In this document: piece by piece, positions 37,201 through 46,302 of the stretch
Layout: every line of letters begins with the position of its first letter
How positions within the stretch are numbered: the first letter of the stretch is position 1
NCBI GenBank assembly: GCA_903907935.1
Contig: CAIVQA010000105.1
Location: forward strand, 1 to 64,000
Direction of reading: 5' to 3'
DNA length: 64,000 nt
From: an uncultured Francisellaceae bacterium
GTDB taxonomy: Bacteria; Pseudomonadota; Gammaproteobacteria; UBA6186; Azoamicaceae
Position numbers and translations under genes: made by a program
Notes under the pieces: generated by a model
Seen by the model: only the letters and a program-made list of their open reading frames with translations
Databases searched by the model: none
Told to the model about the DNA's origin: nothing

Positions 37201-39443
37201 GAAGCGTGTTGCTGTAAATTTTTTGTTAAGTTTAGATGACTAATAATTTTAGTTTTTATCAAATTTTTAACGTCGTTTTTCTTTAATTTTTCTTCGTTTA
37301 GCCATATGCCACCAGTAAATAATAGTCCAGCTAGAGTGTAATTAGAATTATCATAGAATATCTTGGTAAAACCGTTATTTTTGTCGCCAACCATATTTTC
37401 TATAGAACTTAAAGTATCGGCATTTAAAGCAAAATTTTCTTTAAGCAATTCCCCTATTATTTCTTGCAACATTTCTCTAATTATTAAGCCATCTTTACCT
37501 CGATTCTTACCTTCACCAAATAATTTTTTAGTAATGTTATCTGCTATCTTAGTTGCAATAACCATAAGTTCAATCGCTTCTGGACTGGTTTTGTTTTTAT
37601 ATAAAAGTGTCATTACGCTACCGGTTGTATCTAAATAATCAGCAACATGAGATATAGTTGGATTATCAGATGTAGCAGGAAATCTATTTTCACTTAGGGC
37701 GGCTGTTATGACAGCTTGAGTTTTTTCTAAGACTTTTTTGATATAACTTTTGACTATAGATGTCGAACTATCTTGAGTTAAGTCTTTTATTTTAATAGCA
37801 AGAGCTTTTTTCTGTTCTTTAGTCATTGGTTCCTTAAGAGAAGTTGCTTTATTATCTATGCAATCTACCGTTTTTTCAATTACTCTACTTTTTTGTTCTG
37901 AAATAATATTTTGCGGTAATATGTTTGGAGTAAATATTGCTTGTTCTAAATTATAAGTTTCTTTTAATTGTTCTTTTAATGTATCACTAAAGTGTGCTCC
38001 AGTTAAATCTGTGCCTTCTAAATTTACATTGTTTACGTTAGTAACCCTAGATAAATCAGCATTTTTTAAAGAAATGCCAGATAGATCTATGCCAGATAAA
38101 TCTCCGGAAATGGTTATGCCATCTAAAGGGATCTTGCTAGTTTTAATTGAATTGATCATGCTTCTTAATGTTGCGGCATCTATTGTTGCACCAGAGAAGT
38201 CTACATTAGAAAATGTAGCACTAACAAAGGAGACATTAGTAAATGTAGAATTTGCAAACGAAACATTTTCTAATTTAGAATTAATAAACGAAATATCTTT
38301 AATATCCAAAGATTCAAAATTTAAAGGATCTGATTGCTCACCAACAATGTAGACGTGATCAAAAGATAAAGGATTTGTAATCGGCTCAGGTTTCTCTAAT
38401 AGCCTAGTAGTGTCTTTTAGGCTATCTGCGGTTTGTGTTATAAGTTCTGCAAGCTTAATGCGAGATTTATTTCTTTGACTTTTATCTATTAAAGACAAGC
38501 CCTTTAGTACCTCGTTAACTAAAAGTTGTTTGTTTTGATCTCCTATTAACGTATTAGTTACGTAATTGCCAATAGCGCCACCAATAGCGTTAAAATGTGT
38601 GGCTACTAGGCCTGCTGTATGTATTACTCCATCAACTATTCTACCTTGTTCATAACTTTCTATTAAGTTTAATATTGATTGTATTGATTGTGGGTTTTTT
38701 AAAATTTCAGCTACAAAATTTCCTATAGATCCATTGGTGTTTTTAATAAGACCTTGTATTTCTGGGACTTGATTAATAATATTTTGTATCATTATAGAAA
38801 AAATATTATGTTGTTCTATATATTTAGCAACGATGGGGTTTTCTTGTATTAATTGTAATATTAATACAAGAAATTTTAGTTTAAAAGCATTCCATGCATC
38901 GGCGTTATTATAACCTTTATTATATAAATCCATTAAGATAAGTAAATCTTTAGTTTTTCCAGCTAAAGCGTCCAGCAAGTTTGTGTTTTGTAAAATTTCT
39001 TTTATTTTGGTTCCTAGATCTTCATCTTTTATATCTTGTATAAGATTTTTTAAGTTTAAGTATTCGGTTATTTCATGAGGATTTTTTTCTGTAGCTTCTT
39101 TCATTGATGTTGTTATTAGTTGTACTATTTCTGGAATATAATCAAATTTTCTTATAAAATTTAATAAATTACTATTCTGTAATAAGGAAGGTAATAATTT
39201 TTGTTGAAATGTTTCATCTGACATGTAAGAAGATCTGGCTAATTTAATAAGATTAAAAGCAACTCCAGGGCGTCTAAAAGCAAGACCTAAAATTTTTATA
39301 TAAGAACCACGATTTTTTATAGATCCTGAATTTTTTAGTAAATCTTTTAATAAAGTATCCAGCAAACCATGTTCTTTATTAAGCACATAATTAATGGCGC
39401 CAATGGAATTGTCTATTAATTTTTGATCACCTGTTTTTGGCAT
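37197..39443 (-). CDS. Large pentapeptide-repeat protein
   Basis: 748 residues. A helical N-terminal half (about 1-360) has no recognised domain. A pentapeptide-repeat block spans about 375-500 with units such as SFINS, NVSFA, NVDFS, GIDLS and NADLS, forming a right-handed beta-helix, interrupted by a short helical insert. The C-terminal third is again helical and Lys-rich. There is no signal peptide. Pentapeptide proteins include gyrase-protecting DNA mimics (Qnr-like, shorter) and many effectors of Legionella and Coxiella. The helical flanks favour a scaffold or effector rather than Qnr. Base use resembles neighbouring genes. Confidence 0.75.
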   Translation of the reverse strand: MPKTGDQKLIDNSIGAINYVLNKEHGLLDTLLKDLLKNSGSIKNRGSYIKILGLAFRRPGVAFNLIKLARSSYMSDETFQQKLLPSLLQNSNLLNFIRKFDYIPEIVQLITTSMKEATEKNPHEITEYLNLKNLIQDIKDEDLGTKIKEILQNTNLLDALAGKTKDLLILMDLYNKGYNNADAWNAFKLKFLVLILQLIQENPIVAKYIEQHNIFSIMIQNIINQVPEIQGLIKNTNGSIGNFVAEILKNPQSIQSILNLIESYEQGRIVDGVIHTAGLVATHFNAIGGAIGNYVTNTLIGDQNKQLLVNEVLKGLSLIDKSQRNKSRIKLAELITQTADSLKDTTRLLEKPEPITNPLSFDHVYIVGEQSDPLNFESLDIKDISFINSKLENVSFANSTFTNVSFVSATFSNVDFSGATIDAATLRSMINSIKTSKIPLDGITISGDLSGIDLSGISLKNADLSRVTNVNNVNLEGTDLTGAHFSDTLKEQLKETYNLEQAIFTPNILPQNIISEQKSRVIEKTVDCIDNKATSLKEPMTKEQKKALAIKIKDLTQDSSTSIVKSYIKKVLEKTQAVITAALSENRFPATSDNPTISHVADYLDTTGSVMTLLYKNKTSPEAIELMVIATKIADNITKKLFGEGKNRGKDGLIIREMLQEIIGELLKENFALNADTLSSIENMVGDKNNGFTKIFYDNSNYTLAGLLFTGGIWLNEEKLKKNDVKNLIKTKIISHLNLTKNLQQHAS

Positions 39444-39531
39444 AAATTATTATCTATTTATATACATTTAAGTATAGGTATTTAGCATGTGGTTTGCTAA
39501 AAAATGAGCTAATATATAATAATTAGGAATT

Positions 39532-39550
39532 TGCACGAAATAATTTTAAT
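39532..39550. repeat. Remnant of a family D palindrome arm
   Basis: TGCACGAAATAATTTTAA resembles the family D outer arm (GTGCACGAAATAAC). It lies in the leader of the DOT1-like gene, without partner arm. Confidence 0.35.
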
Positions 39551-39572
39551 AAAGTTGGATTAATATACACCT

Positions 39573-40184
39573 ATGTTTAAACTATCATATCAAAAATATC
39601 TTGATGGCTTGTATAAAGATAAATCAGGATATATTGGTTATCAATTAGAAGAGAAGGAGTTGTCTCAGAAACATCAGATTGATTTAACTTATGGAGAAAT
39701 AATATATCAAGGTGTTGATGCTATAATAGATCATCTTGTTTTTAATGAAGAAGATGTGTTTTATGATTTGGGATCTGGAATTGGTAAGGTGGTATTGCAG
39801 CTATTTTTAAAAACCCCAGTTAAAAAATCTATTGGTATAGAGGCATCAACAGCTAGACATAACTGTGCTGAGGAAGTTTTTAATGTGGCTAAAAAAGAAT
39901 ATCAAGCACGGTTTCAGGATCAAAGAGAATTCAAAAGTATTCAAGGTAATTTTTTATTACATCCAATTGTGGATGCCACGGTTGTTTTTACCAATTCGCG
40001 ATGTTTTAATGATGAAATGTTAGTGGATTTGGCAAAAATTTTAAATAATTGTCCTTTACTAAAACAAGTTATTAGTTTGCAACCAATGTCTTTAAAACTA
40101 CCATTTAAAAGAACAGTAGGATTAGAATGTTCTTGGTTACATGGAAAAAAAACTAAGTGTTATTTATACAGTTATCTTAAATAA
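39573..40184 (+). CDS. DOT1-like SAM-dependent methyltransferase
   Basis: 203 residues with a class I methyltransferase fold arranged as in the DOT1 histone-lysine methyltransferase. In order: YGEIIYQGV (40-48), VFYDLGSGIGKVVLQ (62-76, SAM motif I), SIGIEAS (E90, ribose-binding acidic residue), IQGNFL (124-129) and VVFTNSRCF (137-145, with N141 at the DOT1 catalytic-loop Asn). DOT1 of eukaryotes methylates Lys79 of histone H3; bacterial relatives exist, mostly uncharacterised. There is no signal peptide. The substrate may be bacterial or host protein. Single gene with its own leader. Confidence 0.8.
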   Translation: MFKLSYQKYLDGLYKDKSGYIGYQLEEKELSQKHQIDLTYGEIIYQGVDAIIDHLVFNEEDVFYDLGSGIGKVVLQLFLKTPVKKSIGIEASTARHNCAEEVFNVAKKEYQARFQDQREFKSIQGNFLLHPIVDATVVFTNSRCFNDEMLVDLAKILNNCPLLKQVISLQPMSLKLPFKRTVGLECSWLHGKKTKCYLYSYLK

Positions 40185-40280
40185 ATTTATTACCAGTATT
40201 TGTTTAGCATATTTTAGGATATTAATTGTTTGCTGATTATATAAAATCTTTATCATAAATTTTTATAACAAGGATTTTAT

Positions 40281-40730
40281 ATGTTAAACAAATTATCTAA
40301 AGCCTTTTCTTTAATAGAATTATTAGTGGTGCTAGCAATTTTAGGGTTATTAGCGGCGGCAGCGGTACCTTCTTATAAAAATTATATTATCAAAGCAAGA
40401 ATGGTAGAATTTTTTACGCTAGCAGATCTTCATAAACTAAAACTAGCAGAGCAAATAATAAATGGCGAAACAGGAAATATCAATAATTCCATTAATAATC
40501 CTAGTAATTTGGTGGAACATTTAGAGTACATAAGTGATAATAAAAAATATATTTTAAAACTTACTGCAAACATGAAAAATCTCGGTATAACTCCAGTTCA
40601 AGGGGCTGCGTTAATAGTTAAATTTATTGGAGAAGAAAATAAAGAAAGCAACTTAATAGAATGGAATTGCCAATATAATGTTGGATTTGCAGATCTTATG
40701 CCAAAAAATTGCAAAGAGAGTACAGAATAA
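40281..40730 (+). CDS. Type IV prepilin-like protein
   Basis: 149 residues. The N-terminus has a prepilin cleavage motif KAFSLIELLVVLAIL: cleavage would fall before Phe9, with Glu13 as the mature +5 glutamate, then a hydrophobic helix. The -1 residue is Ala instead of the usual Gly. Two Cys near the C-terminus (WNCQY and KNCKE) could form the D-region disulfide of type IV pilins. It is short for a major pilin; minor pilin, DNA-uptake pilin or pseudopilin are possible. The assembly machinery is not in this window. Confidence 0.82.
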   Translation: MLNKLSKAFSLIELLVVLAILGLLAAAAVPSYKNYIIKARMVEFFTLADLHKLKLAEQIINGETGNINNSINNPSNLVEHLEYISDNKKYILKLTANMKNLGITPVQGAALIVKFIGEENKESNLIEWNCQYNVGFADLMPKNCKESTE

Positions 40731-40887
40731 CTAATAAACAGAATTAGTGATAATACACGCTTAGTGGGCAATTGTCTTACATTAGGTTGGGTTAATTGAT
40801 ATTGCACGAATGCTTTATGTAGATTCTAATAAATTAAAACTTTAATAACAAAATAATAATAAAAATAAAATAATAAAAGGAGTTTTT

Positions 40888-41205
40888 ATGAGAACCATCA
40901 AGATCCAAGTTAAAGATTCGTTAGGTAAGAAACGCTATTATGTATCTGGGGCTAATAAAGAGGTTTATCTTACGGATAAAGAGGCTGGTATTATTACTTG
41001 TTTAATTAGTGGTTTACGCCCAAAAGAAATTGCTTGGGAATTAACAACTAGTTTAAATACAATTAATACACATTTAGCAAACATTAAAATTAAATTAGGT
41101 TGCATTAGTATTTTTCAGTTAGGTATGGTTTTAGGTAGTTTAATTGCAACAGAAGAAAATATTTTTCCTGATCAAAAGGTTATTAAAACAAGAAATATAG
41201 TCTAG
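40888..41205 (+). CDS. LuxR-type helix-turn-helix regulator
   Basis: 105 residues: a short basic N-terminus, then a LuxR/GerE-type DNA-binding domain (about 28-95) with LTDKEAGIITCLISGLRPKE, IAWELTTSLNTINTHLANIK and a hydrophobic end. No receiver or autoinducer domain is present, so it would act as a stand-alone DNA-binding unit. AAAGGAG precedes the ATG by about six bases. It precedes nnr by 20 bases. Target genes cannot be read from the sequence. Confidence 0.82.
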   Translation: MRTIKIQVKDSLGKKRYYVSGANKEVYLTDKEAGIITCLISGLRPKEIAWELTTSLNTINTHLANIKIKLGCISIFQLGMVLGSLIATEENIFPDQKVIKTRNIV

Positions 41206-41225
41206 AGTGGAGTATAATTAATATT

Positions 41226-42689
41226 ATGGAAATAAGTGATTTGTTAGTCAATTTATATGATAAGAAAACTATTGTTGAAATAGAACAATTAGCTACAACA
41301 AAATTTAATATTTCTAATGCAGAATTAATTCAAAAAGCAGCTAAAGCATCTGTAGAACAGCTATTAGAAGATTTTCCTAAGGCTCAAAAATTTATTATTT
41401 TTTGTGGACTTGGTAAAAATGCTTCTGATGGGGTGTGTATAGGAGGACAGCTACAAGCTTTAGGAAAATCCGTACAAATAATAAAAGCTGATGATTGGAA
41501 AGAAGATTTACCTATAGAAGCAGATGTGATTGTTGATGCGTTATTTGGTATTGGCATTAATAGAGATTTAGTTGGAGTTTGGAAACAAATAGTAGAAAAA
41601 ATTAATAGCAGCAAAATACCAGTTTTATCAGTTGACATACCATCAGGGGTGGATCCTGATACTGGTAAAATTTTAGGAACTGCTGTTAAAGCTAAAGTTA
41701 CAATGACATTTATAGGATTAAAAAAAGGATTGTTTACCGGTAAAGCTAAAAGTTATGTTGGTAAAGTTAAACTTAATAATCTTGGAATACCCTTAGATGC
41801 ATATCAAGATGCTTCCTATAGCGCGATACGTTCAACTAAAAAGGATTTTGTAAATCTTTTGTTGCCAAGAGAGGCTGCTGCTCATAAAGGAGATTTTGGT
41901 AAACTAGTTATTATTGGTGGTCAAGATGGTATGAGTGGTGCTGCATTATTAGCTGGTAAGGCCGCATTGCGAAGCGGAGTAGGGATGGTTTACGTTTTAG
42001 CGAATAGCAAGCAACAACATATAGCTACTAGTTCTTGCTTAGAGATACAAGTACAAAATTTTTCTGGAGCCAAACAATTTAAAGAATTATTAGCAAAAGC
42101 TACAGTATTATTGGTAGGTCCTGGGCTAGGAACAGATCGTAATGCTAGAGCATTGTTCGATAAAGCCATGCAAAGTGATTTACCATTAGTATTAGATGCT
42201 GATGGGCTAAATATTTTAGCTGATGTTTTTGATAAAGATTTTAAAATTAAAAATAATTGGATCTTAACCCCTCACTCTAAAGAAGCAGCTAGGTTGTTAC
42301 AAACTGATGTTGATACTATAGAAAATAATCGGTTTGCTGCTGTGGAACAATTAAGTAAGAAGTATAAGGCAACAGTTGTTTTAAAGGGGGCTGGAACTTT
42401 AATTAAAGCATATCAAGCTGGTAATAAGAATCAGAGCAATAACCCAATTTATTTATGTGATTTAGGTAATCCCGGAATGGCTACTGCAGGAATGGGTGAT
42501 ATGTTAGCAGGAATCATAGCTGCTTTAATCGCCCAAAAACTTAGCTTAAAAGATGCTTGTAATTTAGGGACATTTGTTCATGCATTATCTGGTGATGTAG
42601 CTGCTGCTGATGGTCAAAGAGGTATAGTAGCGTCAGATCTATTATTATTTATCAAAAAAATAGTTAATACTATTTGCGAAAGTCGGTAA
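41226..42689 (+). CDS. nnr: Bifunctional NAD(P)H-hydrate epimerase / dehydratase
   Basis: 487 residues, a fused NnrE-NnrD enzyme that repairs hydrated NADH and NADPH. The N-terminal epimerase domain (about 1-215) has FCGLGKNASDGVCIGGQL and VDIPSGVDPDTG; the C-terminal kinase-like dehydratase domain has HKGDFGKLVIIGGQDGMSGA, PGLGTD, LDADGLNIL and NPGMATAGMGDMLAG. All major motifs are intact. The usual gammaproteobacterial partner tsaE does not follow; a hairpin and an ankyrin-like gene do. Confidence 0.94.
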   Translation: MEISDLLVNLYDKKTIVEIEQLATTKFNISNAELIQKAAKASVEQLLEDFPKAQKFIIFCGLGKNASDGVCIGGQLQALGKSVQIIKADDWKEDLPIEADVIVDALFGIGINRDLVGVWKQIVEKINSSKIPVLSVDIPSGVDPDTGKILGTAVKAKVTMTFIGLKKGLFTGKAKSYVGKVKLNNLGIPLDAYQDASYSAIRSTKKDFVNLLLPREAAAHKGDFGKLVIIGGQDGMSGAALLAGKAALRSGVGMVYVLANSKQQHIATSSCLEIQVQNFSGAKQFKELLAKATVLLVGPGLGTDRNARALFDKAMQSDLPLVLDADGLNILADVFDKDFKIKNNWILTPHSKEAARLLQTDVDTIENNRFAAVEQLSKKYKATVVLKGAGTLIKAYQAGNKNQSNNPIYLCDLGNPGMATAGMGDMLAGIIAALIAQKLSLKDACNLGTFVHALSGDVAAADGQRGIVASDLLLFIKKIVNTICESR

Positions 42690-42706
42690 AAATCTCGTAC
42701 ATATTC

Positions 42707-42748
42707 CTAAGCAGCATTTTTATAGTACTTATTAAAAATGCTACTTAG
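42707..42748. terminator. Hairpin between convergent nnr and ankyrin-like gene
   Basis: CTAAGCAGCATTTTTA pairs with TAAAAATGCTACTTAG, a stem of about 15 pairs with one mismatch and A/T runs on both sides. It is well placed as a bidirectional terminator. Confidence 0.55.
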
Positions 42749-42768
42749 AAAGCAAAGTATTACATTAA

Positions 42769-43428
42769 TTATGGGTGTGGCCGTCTTAAAGAATTAATTT
42801 TATCAACCACATTAGGTGGTATGTTTGGATATTTATCCGCCTCATCTAGTAGTCTTTGGTGTATAACATATTCTGGTTGAGGAAATACAGCAAATTGAAG
42901 AATAATTGGTTCAAGATCGATTGAAAATCTACGCCCTTCTTCTGTTCTATTAGCCATAAATAGAGCTTTAATCTGTTTTTTTCGGGTTATTATGTTTTCG
43001 TTGGTATAAGATGTATCTAAAATTTTTAATAAAGATCTTTCGGCTCTTGGGTTAGATTGAGATGCATTCATTAGCATCGATAATGGGCAAATCCTGATTG
43101 GGCCAATGAAGGCAAGAGGTTCAAATCCGCCATTTTCTATTATCTTGTCAAACAAATCAAAATTATTACTATCAATAGCTACTGATAGTAGATCGAAATA
43201 GGGATCATCACCAGTACCATGATCGTTAATATTCATCTTCTGCTTTTTTAGAAGATCTAATAATTCTTCAATAGTAGTTGTGGCTGTTATAGACCAAGCA
43301 ACGTATCTCAAAGTTCTACGTGTTCCTTGGCAACGCATTACATCGTTTCGCCAATAACCTTGGGCGTTATCTGTGGCTGTTCGTTCAATAGCGGTAAATT
43401 TAAAAAACATAGTGTTAATCCCCATCAT
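42769..43428 (-). CDS. Hypothetical protein with ankyrin-like segment
   Basis: 219 residues, no signal peptide or membrane segment. Residues about 50-115 show ankyrin-like helices (TIEELLDLLKKQKMNIND, then LLSVAIDSNNFDLFDKIIE and NGGFEPLAF). The C-terminal part has no recognised fold. The design resembles the protein at 2325-3305. The first residues may be shorter than given, since a later Met (MFFKFTA) is also possible. Effector-like, but function unknown. Confidence 0.55.
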   Translation of the reverse strand: MMGINTMFFKFTAIERTATDNAQGYWRNDVMRCQGTRRTLRYVAWSITATTTIEELLDLLKKQKMNINDHGTGDDPYFDLLSVAIDSNNFDLFDKIIENGGFEPLAFIGPIRICPLSMLMNASQSNPRAERSLLKILDTSYTNENIITRKKQIKALFMANRTEEGRRFSIDLEPIILQFAVFPQPEYVIHQRLLDEADKYPNIPPNVVDKINSLRRPHP

Positions 43429-43716
43429 TTTTTATTATTTTTAATAATTATACCACTGTATAACGATAGGTCAAGAAATATAAATCTTCTCTTTTTAGCC
43501 CACTAAACTAGTGAGTATACAGCGTTTGTTTTTATATGTAGATCAGATTTATGTAAGAGGGGGTAATGACAAGATGTATTAATATTGTCGTTATTACTTC
43601 TGGTAATTTTTCATAAATGTTAAATTTATTTAGGGCATGCTTTAAGATAAACAATCTGTTGTTGAAATGTTTTTTCAAGTTTTTTGATTTCATCTGGCCT
43701 ATACTTAATAATAATT
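43429..43716. other. Gap of 288 bases, possible decayed gene
   Basis: No gene can be supported. The minus strand contains short open stretches with helical, Lys/Gln-rich translation (for example DEIKKLEKTFQQQ) that stop after about 25 codons. It could be a relic or chance. No palindrome of the families described here is present. Confidence 0.25.
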
Positions 43717-45558
43717 TCAAAAAAACAGCTTTAACCCCACAAACATAACTACCCAAAAAACCAGAGTCATCCAAATCCCAATCCTCATGAAATCGCTACC
43801 AGTATAACCACCAGGACCTGCAATTAAAGTATTTACTTGATTAGAAGGCAAAATAAAAGTATTAGAAGTAGCTAAGGCTACAGTAAGAGCAAAGATTCGA
43901 GGATCAGCATGAACGGCGTTTGCTAATTCTAATGCAATAGGCGTTAATAATATCGTTGCTCCAACATTAGAAATCACTAATGCTAAACAGCTAGATCCAA
44001 TGGTTAATGCTAGTTGTACCATCCAAGGAGAAATAGTGATGCTGGTATTAGTTATAATAGTAATTAGCCATTCGGTAGTTCCGGTTGTTTGTAATACTAA
44101 GCCTAAAGGGATCAGCCCTGCTATTAAAAAAATGGTTTTCCAGCTAACAGCTTTATAGGCTTGATCTATAGATAATACTCCGGTTGCTATCATCCCCACA
44201 GCACCGATTAAAAACCCTACTGAAATCGGCAGCCAATTAGAGATCACCAAAAAAATTGACAATAAAAAGAAACCAATAGCATGAGGCATTTTTTTAGGAT
44301 AAAATTTATCTAAAGGATAAGATGTAGTTAATACAAAAAAATCTGGATTTTTCTTAAATTCATTTAATATTTCCCAATTGCTGAACATCCCTAAGGTATC
44401 ACCGCTTCTTATGGTTAAATTATTTAGTTCTTCTCCGCTATAAACATTATTGTCTCGAAATAAAGCTAATACATGAAGTTTGTGGGTTCTTTTCATATGT
44501 AGTTCTTTAGCTTCAGTTCCAATTAATTGCGAACTTGGGGGAATTACTGCTTCGCTTAAACCAGCTCTAGTTGGATGTAATAATTCTGAAAATACATCTG
44601 GTTTTGGTAGCATTTTTAAATCATTATCTTTAGCAAATTGTTTTATTTCTTCATGATCCCCCATAATAGCAAGCACTGCATTTGGTTTTATTATCGTTTT
44701 TCTGAGTGGTGGGAAAAAATATTCTTGATCTTGCCAAATTGCTAATACTGAAGAATTATTTGATAAATTTTGTTCTAATTGTTTTAAAGTAAGGTTAGCA
44801 ATAGAGCTTTTATTATTTAATTTTAATTCGAAAATTTCTGTTCCTTTAGAATAAGTTTTTTTGAAATATGCTTTAGTGGTACCGCTGGCTATAGTAGAAC
44901 TGTCGGTAGTTTTTAATTTTTTTTTAATACTAATATAAGATAAGTAAATAATACCAGAAATTAACAACATAATACCAATAGGTGCTACTTCGAATAGATG
45001 AAATGGTTGAATAGTATTTTTATGTTGAAAATCAGCATATTGGTCTATATTTGCGAGTAAACTATTTAACATGATTAATGAAGTAGAACTTACCATAGTT
45101 AAAGTTCCACCTAAAATCGCACAAAAAGTCATTGGTAATAGTAAGAATTTTTTTTCTATCCCGGTTCTAGCAGTAATTTTGGTGATTGTTGGTAATAATA
45201 ATGCAACTGTGCCAGTACTGCGCATAAAACTGGACAATAATCCAGATATTGCCATTAATAAAATATTAATTTTTTGTGGGCGTTCTCTGCCTATTTTAAG
45301 TAACCATTTTGCAACTATTAAACTGATGCCAGAGTTTTCTATACCATAACTCATAATCATAATTGCTATTAAAGAGATAACGGCCTCACTAGAAAATCCG
45401 GAAAAAAGTTGCTCTGGAGGTAATAGTTTAGTAATGCCTATAATAACTAATACTAATACGGCAACTACGTCTGATCTTAAAATACGAGAAAAAAACAAAA
45501 AAGCCGTAAAAGTTAAAATAATTAAGGCTAATAAAATATTTATATTTATAGATGTCAT
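43717..45558 (-). CDS. SLC13/DASS-type carrier with paired RCK_C domains
   Basis: 613 residues. A CitT/SLC13 ion-transporter fold with about 11-12 helices is split by a cytosolic insert (about 225-415) holding two TrkA-C-like (RCK_C) domains: one around IFELKLNNKSSIANLTLKQLE and another around SEAVIPPSSQLIGTEAKEL. The second half has IGVLIG-type helices and SNVGATILLTPIALELA. Proteins of this layout are annotated as putative sulfate or dicarboxylate symporters. Substrate unknown; RCK_C domains suggest ligand gating. The start lies one base after the trmB stop, a two-gene operon. Confidence 0.87.
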   Translation of the reverse strand: MTSININILLALIILTFTAFLFFSRILRSDVVAVLVLVIIGITKLLPPEQLFSGFSSEAVISLIAIMIMSYGIENSGISLIVAKWLLKIGRERPQKINILLMAISGLLSSFMRSTGTVALLLPTITKITARTGIEKKFLLLPMTFCAILGGTLTMVSSTSLIMLNSLLANIDQYADFQHKNTIQPFHLFEVAPIGIMLLISGIIYLSYISIKKKLKTTDSSTIASGTTKAYFKKTYSKGTEIFELKLNNKSSIANLTLKQLEQNLSNNSSVLAIWQDQEYFFPPLRKTIIKPNAVLAIMGDHEEIKQFAKDNDLKMLPKPDVFSELLHPTRAGLSEAVIPPSSQLIGTEAKELHMKRTHKLHVLALFRDNNVYSGEELNNLTIRSGDTLGMFSNWEILNEFKKNPDFFVLTTSYPLDKFYPKKMPHAIGFFLLSIFLVISNWLPISVGFLIGAVGMIATGVLSIDQAYKAVSWKTIFLIAGLIPLGLVLQTTGTTEWLITIITNTSITISPWMVQLALTIGSSCLALVISNVGATILLTPIALELANAVHADPRIFALTVALATSNTFILPSNQVNTLIAGPGGYTGSDFMRIGIWMTLVFWVVMFVGLKLFF

Positions 45559-45559
45559 A

Positions 45560-46246
45560 TTAAGATCTTAATACAAAAATTAAGTCCCAAATCTTATGCC
45601 CCAAAGATCTTCCTATTTTTTCAAATTTAGTTGTAGGACGAGTAATATTAGCAGCAATATTTTTTAATTGGTCAAATTCTGGTAACCCAGACATTACTTT
45701 TATAATATGTTCAGCATAGTCATTAGAATCTGTTGCAATATGTATTACTCCATTTATAGATAATTTATTTTTAACTATATTTATAAAATCTGGTTGAATT
45801 AAGCGACGTTTGTGATGTCTTCTTTTAGGCCAAGGATCTGGGAAAAAAATTTGTATTTTATATATACTGTGGTCTAAAAAGCATTCTTGTAAAGCCGTCT
45901 TTGCCTCTCCATAAATTATTTTAATGTTTGTTAAGTTTTTATGCTGTATTTGTCTAATTAAATTTGCAATACCTTTTTTGTATAATTCTATGCCAACAAA
46001 ATTATATAAAGGCAATTCTTCACTTAATTGTGACAATTGATCACCATTACCAAAGCCTATATCTAAGATTAAATTTGAAGACCTACCGAATATATTTTCA
46101 CGCTCTTTAGAAGCAAATTGAGAGATAGTTAAACAATAATTACCTAGTTCAGAATTAAAAATATATTGCTGACGAGTAGATATTCTTCCTCTTTGGGCTG
46201 GAAATTTTTTTAATTTTACTTCAGAAATACTCATTGGAACGTGCAC
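45560..46246 (-). CDS. trmB: tRNA (guanine46-N7)-methyltransferase
   Basis: 228 residues. Methylates G46 in the tRNA variable loop. SAM site LDIGFGNGDQLSQL (about 61-74), then GIELYKKGI and the family signature FFPDPWPKRRHHKRRLIQPDF-like block (about 131-151). The given start is a GTG inside a family D repeat arm; ATG at 46234 (MSISEVK) may be the real one, shortening the protein by four residues. Downstream carrier gene follows at one base. Confidence 0.95.
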   Translation of the reverse strand: MHVPMSISEVKLKKFPAQRGRISTRQQYIFNSELGNYCLTISQFASKERENIFGRSSNLILDIGFGNGDQLSQLSEELPLYNFVGIELYKKGIANLIRQIQHKNLTNIKIIYGEAKTALQECFLDHSIYKIQIFFPDPWPKRRHHKRRLIQPDFINIVKNKLSINGVIHIATDSNDYAEHIIKVMSGLPEFDQLKNIAANITRPTTKFEKIGRSLGHKIWDLIFVLRS

Positions 46247-46268
46247 GAAATAACTTTAACATTTTTTA
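46236..46268. repeat. Family D half-element at the trmB start
   Basis: GGAACGTGCACGAAATAACT followed by TTAACATTTTTTA equals the outer arm of the complete element at 52405; the second half is absent. It occupies the divergent gap between trmB and the AsmA-like gene and provides a possible GTG start for trmB. Confidence 0.6.
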
Positions 46269-46302
46269 TGCAATAAAGGGTATATTAGTCTAAAATAAAA
46301 AA

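Noticed and set aside
43118-43145. tRNA T-arm-like GAGGTTCAAATCCGCC
   Set aside because: It lies in the ankyrin-like coding region and no matching D-arm, anticodon arm or acceptor stem surrounds it.
43532-43774. 80-codon minus-strand frame at the 3' side of the SLC13 gene
   Set aside because: It overlaps the carrier gene in another frame, has no ribosome site and its translation is not protein-like beyond a short stretch.
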